Source of the DNA: Hymenopellis radicata
Taxonomy: Eukaryota > Basidiomycota > Agaricomycetes > Agaricales > Physalacriaceae
Length of the DNA stretch: 64,000 bases
Assembly (NCBI GenBank): GCA_015501595.1
Contig: JADNRX010000152.1
Coordinates: 59,096 to 123,095 of the forward strand
Direction of reading: 5' to 3'
Both the position numbers and the translations under genes were made by a program. This document shows positions 1 to 11,752 of the stretch, one piece after another. The first letter of the stretch is position 1, and every line of letters begins with the position of its first letter. The notes under the pieces were generated by a model. The model saw nothing but the letters and a program-made list of their open reading frames with translations, was not told the DNA's origin and did no database searches.

Positions 1-1077
1 CTTCGAGCTTGACTGAGACGTCAGGGCTGCTGCTGGGGTAGAAGGTGAAGATGGGCAGAAGAGGACGTTGAAGGAGCAGTCGGGAGGTTCGGACTGGCGT
101 CGGGTGAAGTTCTAGTTGCTTGCTTTCGCTTTGGTTTGAAGATGGCCGGCATGAGGGTTTCCAAGGCGGACGCCAAGTTGTCGATAGAACGACTGCCCGC
201 TTTCGGCGGTGCGAAAGACATGACAAGTGACGTTCTGACCAACGTCGACGTGTCGCCTACGTATCCACGGGTGGGCAAAGAATAAAGAGGGCTGATGGTC
301 CGGGGTCACTTGTAGTCGACAACGGATCTTCAAGCGGTGACGACCGCGAGGACAGGATTTCGGCTTCAATTCAGGGATTCCTTGCTTATCTTGGGGCGAC
401 GCATCTGCAGTGGCTGATGCTTGAGTGGGATGGAAGAGCTAGGGATGGTGCGGGAGTGCGAAGGCTGGTGAGAGTGACGGCGCGACGTGAAGAATGCGAT
501 TAGTAGGCGACGCGGTGGAAGAACCGATAAAGGTCCAACAGCTGGGTCGGCTAAATGTGTCGCAGAACAAATCCGCAACGTTTAGCGGAGCACTGATGGT
601 AAATGGGGAGAGGACGGGGTGGTGGAAGGAAGAGGAGCGGGTTGCGTGCGCTGAATGGTGTTCCAGCGCTCTCCGACGAGCAAACTCGTAAGGGAATCCG
701 TCGGGTTTGAACGAGTAATCGTCAAACAAGGTCGGAGAGGCGGTCGGCCAATGCTGGACTCGGCGCTCGAAATGATGATGGGGTTGACCACGACCGGCTC
801 CTATAGTAACCCTCGCGGTGGGCTCCATTGTGACGACTCGCGCGTCCGTTTTGCGAGAGCTTGAGGAGTCGGTCAGGTCGAGTGCGAGCTCTGTAACTCT
901 GAGCGCTGAAGAGAACCTGTCACCCAGGTCTGGGTCCTTGCCGGGGAAATGGAAGCAGTAATGGGTGCTCAGCCGGGTTGAGTGGGCATTAACGCAGCCT
1001 CATACGAGACCGCACGGCGCGTCCAAGGGTGTCCGAGTGTTCCACAAAGTAAGAGAACAAGATACGGCAATGTAAGC
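1..1077. other. No supported gene at left edge
   Basis: Several short overlapping frames exist on both strands. None carries a recognisable domain, a plausible splice pattern or a compositional bias that would separate it from chance. The stretch may hold the 5' region of the MYND gene that follows. Confidence 0.5.
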
Positions 1078-1080
1078 TAA

Positions 1081-2893
1081 CGTACTGACAAACATGTACA
1101 CAACAAATGTCATGCTACGAATCCTTACAATCGTCGGATTTTCGCAAAGCTTGGACTCGGAGCTGATTTTGACATAGAGGTGAAATAATACTACTCCTTG
1201 CACGAGTGCCAGCCAGATTTACCGTATCCTAGGAGCGCAAGCCTATCCTTGTCTATCCTCTTGGCGCTATCACATCCGGTCGTAAAGATGCCGAGGGTAA
1301 TGACCTGTACCAATGCAAGGAGCACGGCAGCATAGATTGCAAGAAATGTTTTGACTGGCCGAAAGTCATCATTCGCCAAGCTCAGCGAAAACCTTCTAAA
1401 TCTGAAGGCCGCATACAGAATACTACAGATCTTATGGGACTCCTACAATCTATTGGCATCGAGCTCCCTGCATCCACGAAACTGTCAGAAGACCACTTGG
1501 AGAAGAAGTTCGCGACAGCGTTGACCCTGTCCCAACACATCTCCTCAGGTCAAATTCCCATCAATCCTCTGACTCTGCCTATGTGGAAGGTGAGCGACGA
1601 TATGACTCGGAGTCCTATTCACCCCTAAAGACGTACTTCTAGACCGAGAACGGAAATGTTCCTGCCTCGCAAGCAATTTATCGAACCAGTCACGCTGAAT
1701 TGACGAAAAGGATGGAGTTGCCTCTTGATCACTCCTTCCCTCTTTATGAGAACTCATTCATGGACGCTCGAGGCACCTTACTGGAACTGACCAAGGCTTT
1801 CACCGAACTTGGCAAAGATGTTGTTATTCTCAATGATCCCAAAGGTGTCGAGGCCATATGCATTCGGGTAGGAGCAAACATTCGTCGCAACTTGCCTGCT
1901 GATATAGTGATATGCAGATTCTCGAGATCTACGAGTTGAAAACCGACACCCCCCTTGTTGCCCTTTTGTATCTCAGCGCTGACAAATCGACACCTCCCGA
2001 AAATACTGCCAGCTTTGCTCACTATCATATGCAACGGTTGGGACATATGCCTCAGATAATGTGCGCGCAAGGAGAACAGGCTTTACTGAGGAAATTGTTG
2101 TTCCAGAATCACCAGCGCCTCTCTTCAGAGTTCCAACCTGCCAAACAGCGCTTCGAACAACCATTCAAACCGTCTTTTCTACTTCCACTGAATCCACTAT
2201 CTCAGATCGACATTGGGAAACTCTCCCATACCGGATGCGAAGTGTGTGGTGCCAAAACGACTAGCCGGTGTACACAATGCTTGATGGTGTCGTACTGCGG
2301 GAAAGGTAACTTATATGAACCAGGGAAGCATTATCACTGAACAGTTTTCAGTATGTCAACGAGAACATTGGCCAAAGCACAAAGCATTGTGCAAAGCGAT
2401 GAAGGCCGGCACTTGGATTCCGGTCAAGTTCCAGAAGTACATCGTTATCGACGGAAAGAGGATGGATAGCGGGATTGCCAACACCGCTGGTCCCTTGGAC
2501 ATGGACAAGGTCGTGTACAATGATCAGGAAGATAGTAGCCCGCCTCCCAACACCCATGGCGATCGTCCTTTCCTTGTCAAGATCCAAAAACTGAAATACG
2601 CGCCCGCCGACGCGATATTCAACCCAAGCAGTCGAACGGATGATCTGCATTTCATGACAGATAAAGCAGGAAACCCCAATATCCCACATCCAGATGGTCT
2701 TCTTGTGTATGATCGCTCGAGGCCTTTCTACGCGTTCGTGATGCAGGCTGAAGACGCCAAAGCCTACGGAGTGTTATCAAAAGAAATTGCAGCGCGGAAT
2801 CACCGGGACAAGATATACAGGTGGGCGAAGCGGAGTGGCGATTTTGAATTCAGTATTTGCTGGGACCGTGCTCCAGGTGAGCCGGCGTGGTGA
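1081..2893 (+). CDS. MYND-type zinc finger protein, copy A (5' end unresolved)
   Basis: Exons 2-5 can be read without a break: 1233-1589, 1643-1867, 1918-2305 and 2352-2893 (stop TGA). The introns are 46-53 nt. Exon 2 has a Cys/His cluster of the form Y-x-C-x2-H-x4-D-C-x2-C-F-D-W. The MYND finger lies across the last intron: CEVCG, then CTQC, then YCGKVCQREHW and HKALC, giving the full C-x2-C / C-x2-C / C-x3-C / H-x3-C set. MYND fingers usually bind proline-rich peptide partners, so a scaffold or regulatory role is likely but unproven. The upstream frame (1081-1179) encodes IFAKLG, as exon 1 of the neighbouring copy B does, but it has no ATG and lacks the FCxxHG motif of that exon. The first exon is therefore degraded or lies further upstream. 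The paralogue at 3118 follows on the same strand. Confidence 0.7.
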
Positions 2894-3117
2894 GAACACC
2901 ATACGCGCTAGTACACGTACCGAGTCACCTATGTGAATGTCAAGAGTTATATGTTATTAGATGACGATGGCCGCATTTCATCAGCAGCTTTTGACCAGGC
3001 GGCGTCGAACAGAGGAGGATCTTGGAGGTAAGAGCAAAGCAACTACGGCTTAGTCGGCCCGAACGTCGATCTTCAAGTTCTGTAAATGAAAGGGTTGCCT
3101 TTATATTGCTTACCACC

Positions 3118-4997
3118 ATGCCATTTGCAGAAAATATCACCGTCAACAGATTCATGTTCTGTCAGGAACATGGAGGCGAATTCTGCAATCAATGCTTCTG
3201 TGATCACCGCCTGGGCAACGCTTACATGATTGAAGACCAGCACCCCCGCATTTTCGCGAAACTTGGTCCCAAGTTCGATTTACACGTGAGTACAGTGCGG
3301 TCTATGGTTCAAGACGGCAATCTTATACGCGTAGATGCGAAAAGCTATACTCGTTTATACTCTCGGGGCCGTCAAATCCGGTCAGAAGAAGGACGGTTAC
3401 GACATCTATCAATGCAAGGAGCATCAAAGGCCCGACTGCGAGGAGTGCTTTGACTGGGCTAAAGTCATCATTCGCCAGGCGACTCAGAAAGCGTACAAGT
3501 CGGAAGGGCGAGTACAAACAAGGACAGACTTGATGGGCTTACTGCAATCTGTTGGCGTGGAACTTCCGCCCTCGATAAAACTGCCCGAAGACGACTTGGA
3601 GAAGAAACTCGCCACGGCCTTGACGTTTTCACAAGGCATATCATCCAGTATGTTCCCAGTCAATCCTGCTAAACTGTCTCTGTGGAAGGTATGTCGGTAC
3701 CATACTTCATCGCGAGTTCCTCCTAATATCGCGACAGAACGGTACAGACGCACCAGCTTCCGACCTAATATTTCGCAGCAGTACGGCTGAAGCAGTGCTA
3801 CGTGCAGAAATGCCGAATCCTTTCCCACTTTATGCTAGCGCCTTCATGGACGCGCGCAGAGCCTTACGGAGGATTGCTCAGCTGTTTGAGGCGGGACAAT
3901 CTGTCTTTGTTCTCAATGAGACACAGGAGCACGCCGAAGCGATATCCATGAGAGTAGGCTTTCATGCATAGTCTCCCCATCATTACCATTAACGATTACT
4001 TTCTCCAGATCCTCAACATCTATAAGCTCGACGAAATGACGCCGCTCATCGCTGTCCTGTATCTAGCAGCCGACAGAACGACTCCTCCACGAGAGTCGAT
4101 GGACTTTGTCGGGCACTACATGCTCGAGGGGAAGCTCCCTGAAATCAAGAGCGGTCAGCAGGAACAGGCGCTCATGCGGAAACTACTATTCCAAAACTCG
4201 CAGCGCCTTTCCCCCGACTTCAAGCCCGCGAGAAAGAAGTGCGAAATTCCATTCAAAGTGTCCTTCTTCCTTCCCTTGAACCCGCTTTCTCAAACCGACA
4301 TCGGCAAACTTTCGCACACGGGTTGCGAGGTCTGCGGAAAGAAGACTGTAAGTCGTTGCTCCCAGTGTCTATCCGCCTCCTATTGCAGTTCAGGTAAGTG
4401 GAATGCCTATACATGGCTGCGTTTTTGCTGAGCGCATACCCAGCCTGTCAGAAAGCAAATTGGCAGGACCACAAGGCGTTCTGCAAGACGATGAAGAACG
4501 GCACTTGGGTACCTGTCAGTTTTTCGAAGCGGATCGAGATTGGAGGGAAGAAAGTGCGAAGTGGGATCTTCAACCATGCCAGCTTCGCAAACATGGACAA
4601 CGTCGTGCCGCTGTACCCCGACAGCCAGGATGACACTCCGCCCCCCAATGTCCACGCAGATCGCCCTTTCCTCGTCAAGATACAGAAACTCAATACGGTG
4701 ACTTCGGACGTCAATCGGAACCCGCGGGTGCTAGTCAATAAGAAAACGGACGATGCGCATTTTATATTGGACGACTTCAGAATCCCGTCGCAACTCGAAG
4801 GCCTGCTCATATACGACCGTCAGAGGAGCTTGCACGCGTTCGTCATGCAGTCAGATGGCGGCGAAGGGTACGGGACGTCGGTCAAGGAGATTTTGACGAG
4901 GAACAATAAAGACAAGATCTATCGATGGGCGAAGCGCAGCGGGGACTTTGAGCTGAGTATATGTTTCGACCGGGCTCCCACAGAGCCCGCCTGGTAG
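3118..4997 (+). CDS. MYND-type zinc finger protein, copy B (intact, about 558 aa)
   Basis: Five exons join in frame: 3118-3285, 3335-3688, 3738-3953, 4009-4393 and 4444-4997 (stop TAG). All introns are GT..AG and 49-55 nt. The protein has three Cys/His modules. The first is near residues 13-30 (FCQEHGGEFCNQC), the second at the end of the first quarter (YQCKEHQRPDCEECFDW), and the third is a canonical MYND finger near residue 360 (CEVCG, CSQC, YCSSACQKANW, HKAFC). A C-terminal domain follows, with DRPFLVKIQKL, LIYDRQRS and KIYRWAKRSGDFELSIC; these blocks recur in all copies in this window, so they mark a conserved domain of the family. No SET domain is visible, so a methyltransferase of the SMYD type is unlikely. 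It is about 52% of the way between copy A and the convergent membrane protein gene, whose stop lies only about 80 bp downstream. Confidence 0.85.
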
Positions 4998-5078
4998 GCA
5001 TCGTTGGTCGGAAGCTCCGCATATGCCTGTAATTGCAACATGTATTCATATCACGAACTTCAGAGACTGACACAAGAG

Positions 5079-6280
5079 TCAAAGTGCTATAGTTTCAGAC
5101 CAAATCGACGACGTGACCGCGGTGTCGCTGTTAGTCTCGCGCGAGATCACCAGAACGGAGTGTCCCTTCTCCTCCGGATTTCGCTCGAACTGCATCTGGC
5201 CGTCTTCGACTGACATGTTGTATGTCGCCTGTGTCCAAGCTCGGCCGAGCACGACGCGCAGCATGATCATTTCTGGGCCGATGCACTAGCGACGTTGGTT
5301 TGTTAGCAAAGCAAGCGAATGCCCCTGAAATGATACTGTACATACCGCCATCTGGGTAAGTAAACACACGAACAGATTGGACGCCACATTGTTGTCTCCG
5401 AACAGACCGAGAAGGATGATGGACAGGACAGTGAAGGGCAGCGCCGATTCTATGACGATGGCGGCGATGTTGGTGTACGTCTGCGCGTGGTCGGGGCCCA
5501 GGACGTGGCGGATCCGACGGCGGTGCCAGAGGATGCACCCGGCGATCTGTGCTGTGAACACGATGTTGATGACCATGAGCACGAGCCACACGCCGAATGA
5601 GATGAACAGCATGTGTATTTGAGGTACGGCGATCTGGACTACAACGAGCACTGAGAGGACTGGGCATCGCGTCAGCATGTGAGTCGAGGAAATTGGGGGG
5701 GGGGGTCCTTACTAACGGCAGCCAAGTAGAAGAGACCGTTGAAGAGGATCATGTACCACCTAAAGTTCCAAAGCAGCAAGACGCGGAACAGCTGACAGAA
5801 CGGACGTCGAGTCTCATTCACTATAAAGAGATGATCTGAAAGACTGACCAACAGTCCATCAGCCATAGCGGTAATCGTAATCGACGTCGCGTTCTCTATC
5901 GTCAACAGCGCGGACGCCTGCTCCTCAGTGAGATACCCAAGCGGCCCACCAGGATGCGCACGAAAGTCGATCCACGCGTTCTGGCTAAAGCGGATGCTGC
6001 ACGCCAGGTTGATCGTGGCGAGCACAAAGAACGCCGTGTTGAAGAGCAGCTGCATGAAAAAGCGCTTCCGCGTCTGCATCACGCGCTGCTGCAGGGTGTA
6101 GTACATCAGTATGGAATACACCGAGACATGTATTCCTGTGGCGCAGACAGATGAGTATTAGCGAGCAAGGTAGAGATATAGCAGACCATATCCGATAGCA
6201 GCAATGTGAGTAGAGACGAACGTCGACTGTTCGTACCAAATGCTTGCGGCGTCTTCTGTTGGGGCCCAGGACGAAGACAT
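5079..6280 (-). CDS. Multi-pass membrane protein (about 7 TM helices), Agaricomycete type
   Basis: Five exons on the minus strand: 6280-6187, 6135-5849, 5791-5713, 5659-5346 and 5285-5079. The reading frame stays open through the four introns (51-60 nt). The protein of roughly 325 aa is rich in hydrophobic helices: LFNTAFFVLATINLAC, WYMILFNGLFYLAAVI, LVLMVINIVFTAQIAGC, then LPFTVLSIILLGLFG. An Ala-Asp-Gly motif near the middle (MADGLL) precedes a WNFRWYMI segment. The same layout (ADGLL..R....W...W) is common in a large group of uncharacterised, receptor-like membrane proteins of mushroom fungi. The C-terminal tail is soluble and acidic. No pheromone-receptor (STE3) motif is recognised. The third intron contains an 11-base C run (minus strand), a likely sequencing hot spot. 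The gene is convergent with MYND copy B. Confidence 0.75.
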
Positions 6281-7720
6281 GGTAGGCTACAGCACGATTC
6301 CCCCGCTTTCCGCTGCCTTTTTGTAGCTTTCGGAACCGGTGTTGAGCATTCTTCGTGGCGTGAGAGAACAGAAACCTAAAGTGAGAACGAACGCGATAAG
6401 CATGCGTTCTTCCAGGATAAGGTCGATAAGCGGTACGAGCTTCGGAGTGCCAGTATCAACCGTTTCGCTCCGCAAAATGACTCTTTTCAAGTTGTGGGAG
6501 AGACAGTGCTCCGCACACAGCTGGGATAATCAAGCTCTGCATGTTGGCAGCACAGTACTTATTTGATTGGCAATTTGACGTCAAGATTAGCGCGCACGGA
6601 AATAAGATTGAGTGCACACGCACCAATCTATTTTCGTTCTGCAATCCTCACTCTCACCCTTTGCGGCAACGAAGAGTCGCATAGCCGAGGAACTCGTCCA
6701 GCATGCGCACGATTCTCTAGAGAAGTAGCCGTGCTTGAAGTAGTATCGCTTTCCTTTGTCCATATGCAAGGAATCGTTTAGGGCCATCCATGAACTTGAA
6801 GATGATCAACGCTGTGATACGAAGACGCAAGCCTTGCTAATCGTGGCGCAGTCCATCCTTTCGAATAGTAGGATAATTTGTTGTTGAAATGTAGCGTTTA
6901 ATTGGGTGCTGGGACACGAAGATGAGGACACGTCGCGAGATAAAGACGCGATCGGTGGGCGAAGCTGAAAAGGAGGTCTGTGGGATCATATGCACATCAT
7001 GCCAGCAGAGAACTATCACAGCAAGACGTTGTCGTTACCTAATGAGAATATAAATGACATAAACAGTAGATAGAGATGCGGTCGTCACACGATGTAGTCT
7101 AGATTTTGATGGGGGACCCTAGTAGGAGCTGCCTCGCCGTTCGTCGGAGTCTCAAAAATGTAGCGGCCCGAGACCCATGCCGGTCATCAAAGCAGCTTCC
7201 AGTAATTATAAGGCCTTTCCGTCCCGGAAAGACCTCGCTACTGCATCTGCGGGAAGCTGGTCTCAGGTCTTTTTACCCTACACCTCCTGGACGAAGTAGG
7301 CCCACCCAATCCAAGTGGCCACGGCCCCAAGTCATAAGCGCTAGCGAGGAACGACTATGCGGTGCTAAGAGTGTAATTACCCACTTGTCAGAATTTTATG
7401 ATGATACAGCTTTGATTATGAAGGGAGACTATGAAGCATAGTGTAAAGACAGTGGTTCGGTGACAATGGCAAGGAGTCTTAGTAGATACTAGAAAACAAA
7501 CTCAGTGACAGGAAATGCGCGACTCTGAGAGTCATATAAGGCTTGTGATGATCAATCTTCACCATCAAACAGTACCGCTACAAAATTGAACACAATATTG
7601 AGACGTGCAGAGACGCGAGAGAGAGAGATAGCAGCCAATCGACTCTGGAGAGCTCAATGCCGACATGCCGGGAAAATGATGGGGCAGCTAGTACTCGGGT
7701 ACCCCATCAAACTCCAGACT
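6281..7720. other. Intergenic, no gene recognised
   Basis: Only short frames without conserved motifs are present on either strand. The first few hundred bases upstream of 6280 should hold the promoter of the membrane protein gene. Confidence 0.5.
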
Positions 7721-7777
7721 TAGTAGTGGTAGGAACGACTGTCTTCCTACACCTCACTCAGTCGGGTTTCGAGACTA
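7721..7777 (+). repeat. 57-bp dispersed repeat, copy 1
   Basis: This stretch (TAGTAGTGGTAGGAACGACT... to ...GGGTTTCGAGACTA) is nearly identical, in inverted orientation, to 38597-38653. The flanks are unrelated, so it looks like the remnant of a dispersed element rather than part of a segmental duplication. Confidence 0.75.
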
Positions 7778-7944
7778 CACACGATGGTGGTTGTGGAGAG
7801 ATAATTTTCAGAGCCGACTTTCCTCCCCAGAGGGCCGACACTGCCTCCTCCTGCGTATGAAAAATGCTAGAGGTATCCAGAAAAGGAATACACTACGCTG
7901 CCGCTACCGCCCGGTCAAAGTCGCGGACTACAAGTGTCCAATGT

Positions 7945-8269
7945 AGGGTGGTGAAGTAAACCCTTGGTTTTGATACACCTCAGGTTTACTGCGGTTACTA
8001 ACGGTATCGATACGGTATTGAAACTGTCGGGGGTCGGGAGGTAGGTTTCAATACCGGCACGTGATTACTTCACGTGACGGTGCGCTGGCACTAAGAGAAG
8101 CTGAGAGTGGCGGGACAAGGGCGGGATGAGGGCGGCAAGCCGCTGCGCCACATCACGTGTCCAAAACACGTGCCGGTATCGAAACAGTATCGAAACTAGG
8201 GCCTCCCAGGGGGTCGGTATTGATACCGTTACTAACACCCCCGGGAGGTTTACTGCGCCACCCTAGGAC
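7945..8269. mobile_element. Palindromic MITE, hAT-like, about 325 bp
   Basis: The ends are inverted repeats: AGGGTGGTGAAGTAAACC at the left, and the right end read on the other strand gives AGGGTGGCGCAGTAAACC. The similarity continues inward as a long imperfect palindrome: GTTACTAACGGTATCGATAC on one arm, GTTAGTAACGGTATCAATAC on the other, and GATACCGGCACGTG-like blocks near the centre. An 8-bp direct repeat, TCCAATGT, lies at 7937-7944 and again at 8270-8277. An 8-bp target duplication is typical of hAT transposons. The right end has five extra bases (GGACT-side) before the repeat, so the exact boundary is uncertain. No transposase is encoded. It inserted about 50 bp from the tRNA-Gly gene. 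Confidence 0.75.
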
Positions 8270-8318
8270 TCCAATGTCAAGGATGAAAAGCGCAAAAATC
8301 ATCGATAGCGACTGCGGA

Positions 8319-8413
8319 TGCATTAAGGGGGAATCGAACCCCCGGCGGGTCGAGAACAATGCTTCTCCACAGAGAGATGGCAACGACCCAGGTTACCACT
8401 ACCCCATTAATGC
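8319..8413 (-). tRNA. tRNA-Gly (anticodon GCC) with a 24-nt intron
   Basis: On the minus strand a cloverleaf folds from GCATTAA at the 5' end with TTAATGC at the 3' end (7-bp acceptor stem) and discriminator A. T8 and a D arm with GGGTAGTGGTAACCT follow. The anticodon stem is GGTCG/CGACC, and the T arm is GGGGG-TTCGATT-CCCCC. The anticodon loop reads TTGCCA, interrupted after position 37 by about 24 nt, the canonical site for nuclear tRNA introns. The mature tRNA would be 71 nt. The A box and B box (GGTTCGATTCC) for RNA polymerase III are both internal and intact. Confidence 0.9.
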
Positions 8414-8414
8414 A

Positions 8415-9166
8415 CGTATCAGTGTCGGTCAAATCTCAATGTCTATTGTAAACTCTAAGCATCCAGAGGAGAATATTAATGTGCTTTTAGTTCAGATGGT
8501 ATACTCTCTACCACTTGCGAGTAAAGGAGATGCTACGTACGCGAAGAGTGAGCAATCAGAACGCACGGCGCCAGATCGGAAGGTGAAAAAACGCGACCAG
8601 GCGTACATGCCTTAATCCGGACAGGATAGTGTTTATTGAGACAACCCCACTTATAAAGTGGCTTCGTGTATATGGAAGACAGATAGACTGAAGAGGACAG
8701 TAGGCGAAACAGCCTATGCACATCTCTTCTCAATCAACAAAAACACAGCCAACCTCCTCTCACCAGTGATCGACGCACCGATGCTGTATCCACCTCTTGC
8801 CCCGTTCACCCGAGCAGGTTGCTCCTTCTTCGTCCTGTCACCGCACATTTGGCACAGCTGTGATCCGATCCCGCCACCTAGGGTCTACTAATGCCTCGAG
8901 ATGTAAAGGTATCATCATGGTCCGCCCTTCCGCTCCGAACTACTCAAACAAACGGCACTACTGATCGTGTAACGAGCAAACACTAGATCTAATTTTCTGG
9001 AACAGGACAAAAAGATGCGCGCTTGGTATTCAGCAAGTCAAAAAGTCTATTGGAGAACGTAAACAATCATTACAATCAGTGCTTCCGTTAATTTTGGTAC
9101 AACAATGCAGTCTATAGGTCAGTAAAGTCGGATACAAACGTTGATTTATTTCTTCTCTTCCTCCCC
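8415..9166. other. Intergenic region between tRNA-Gly and enolase 3' end
   Basis: No gene is recognised. The end near 9000-9166 is AT-rich and should hold the enolase 3' UTR and polyadenylation region. A stretch at 8484-8530 resembles a tRNA A box but has no matching T arm. Confidence 0.45.
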
Positions 9167-10806
<1,640 letters not shown>

Positions 10807-11021
10807 GGCAGATGGTGGTGGTTCAAAGGAAGGAGCCGTGAACTCAGATTCGGCGGGTCTAATGAAGGCCTCTCCAATTTTCCCACGCGGCCTTAATCGG
10901 CTTGTTCGCGTTCTCGCCCCATAGAATCAGATCAGCAAAAGTACAGTACTTTTTGCTATCTGGCTCCAGAAAAAATACAGGGTGTATTTCGGATGCGCTC
11001 CTGCACGTACGCCTCTCGCCA

Positions 11022-11738
11022 TGACTGACGACGAGCGCAGCGACGGCAAAGCCGCATCGACGAGCTCCCCCAAAGATCATAAAGCCCGAGGTAACCCAAC
11101 AGAGACACCTATATATTCGCGTCGCAAATCGGCGCTCGAGGCCCAGAAAACGAGGCTTCCAGAGCGTCTACTATGTTAAAGCAGATGTCGAGGGCCATCC
11201 TTCATGTAGACAGGTCGTTCATTCCGGATTAGCAGTTACGTGTTTTACTCGCTGAGCCGCTCACAAGTTCTCAACGTCAAGAGAATCCCACGTGCTGAAA
11301 TCCTTTCTTCCCGTTCTCCAATGCCCTCTACTGCGGTTTTCATGGTTTACAGTAGAAATTCAGCAAGTTGGCGATTGGGTTTCCGTTACCCTTGTGTGGC
11401 GCTTGTCACTTGCTTGTTCTACTTCCGGCAGCCGGAACTTTTCATCTCAAAACATACGTAGACCTCACCTCTTTCTGGAACGTGGCGTTATCCAGGGATA
11501 TAAGGGCCGCATTCCCACAACGCCACAGTCTGACCCGCTCCCCAATATTCCGACAAGGGATGGAGCAGACGGGCAAGCGCCCTTTACACACGCGACCACT
11601 CCTCCCCACCCGCCGAACGCTTCATTTCAAACAAACATGCATGATGTATTATTCAATAGGTGTATGCATATAACGACTATAGATCCAATAACAATGAGCG
11701 AGTGTGGTATGAATGTGAGGGTATCATGCAAAAAATAA
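11022..11738 (+). CDS. Possible small gene of unknown function (low confidence)
   Basis: An ATG at 11022 opens a hydrophilic frame beginning MTDDERSDGKAAS. It lies about 215 bp from the enolase start and points away from it. A possible donor (GAG|GTAACC) lies near 11088. Further downstream the plus strand has open frames, including one that encodes VEIQQVGDWVSVTLVWRL, but I could not join them into one convincing model. No domain is recognised. The rest of 10807-11752 is the shared upstream region with enolase and the 3' flank of the dynactin gene. Confidence 0.25.
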
Positions 11739-11752
11739 AGATACTCCACTCT

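Noticed and set aside
439..828. 129-codon minus-strand frame at the left edge
   Set aside because: No motif, low-complexity Ser/Pro/His composition and overlapping open frames in other phases; probably chance.
7106..7441. 111-codon plus-strand frame
   Set aside because: No motif, composition like the surrounding non-coding DNA.
8484..8545. tRNA-like A box (TTAGTTCAGATGGTA) next to tRNA-Gly
   Set aside because: No acceptor stem and no GGTTCRANNCC B box follows at the needed distance.
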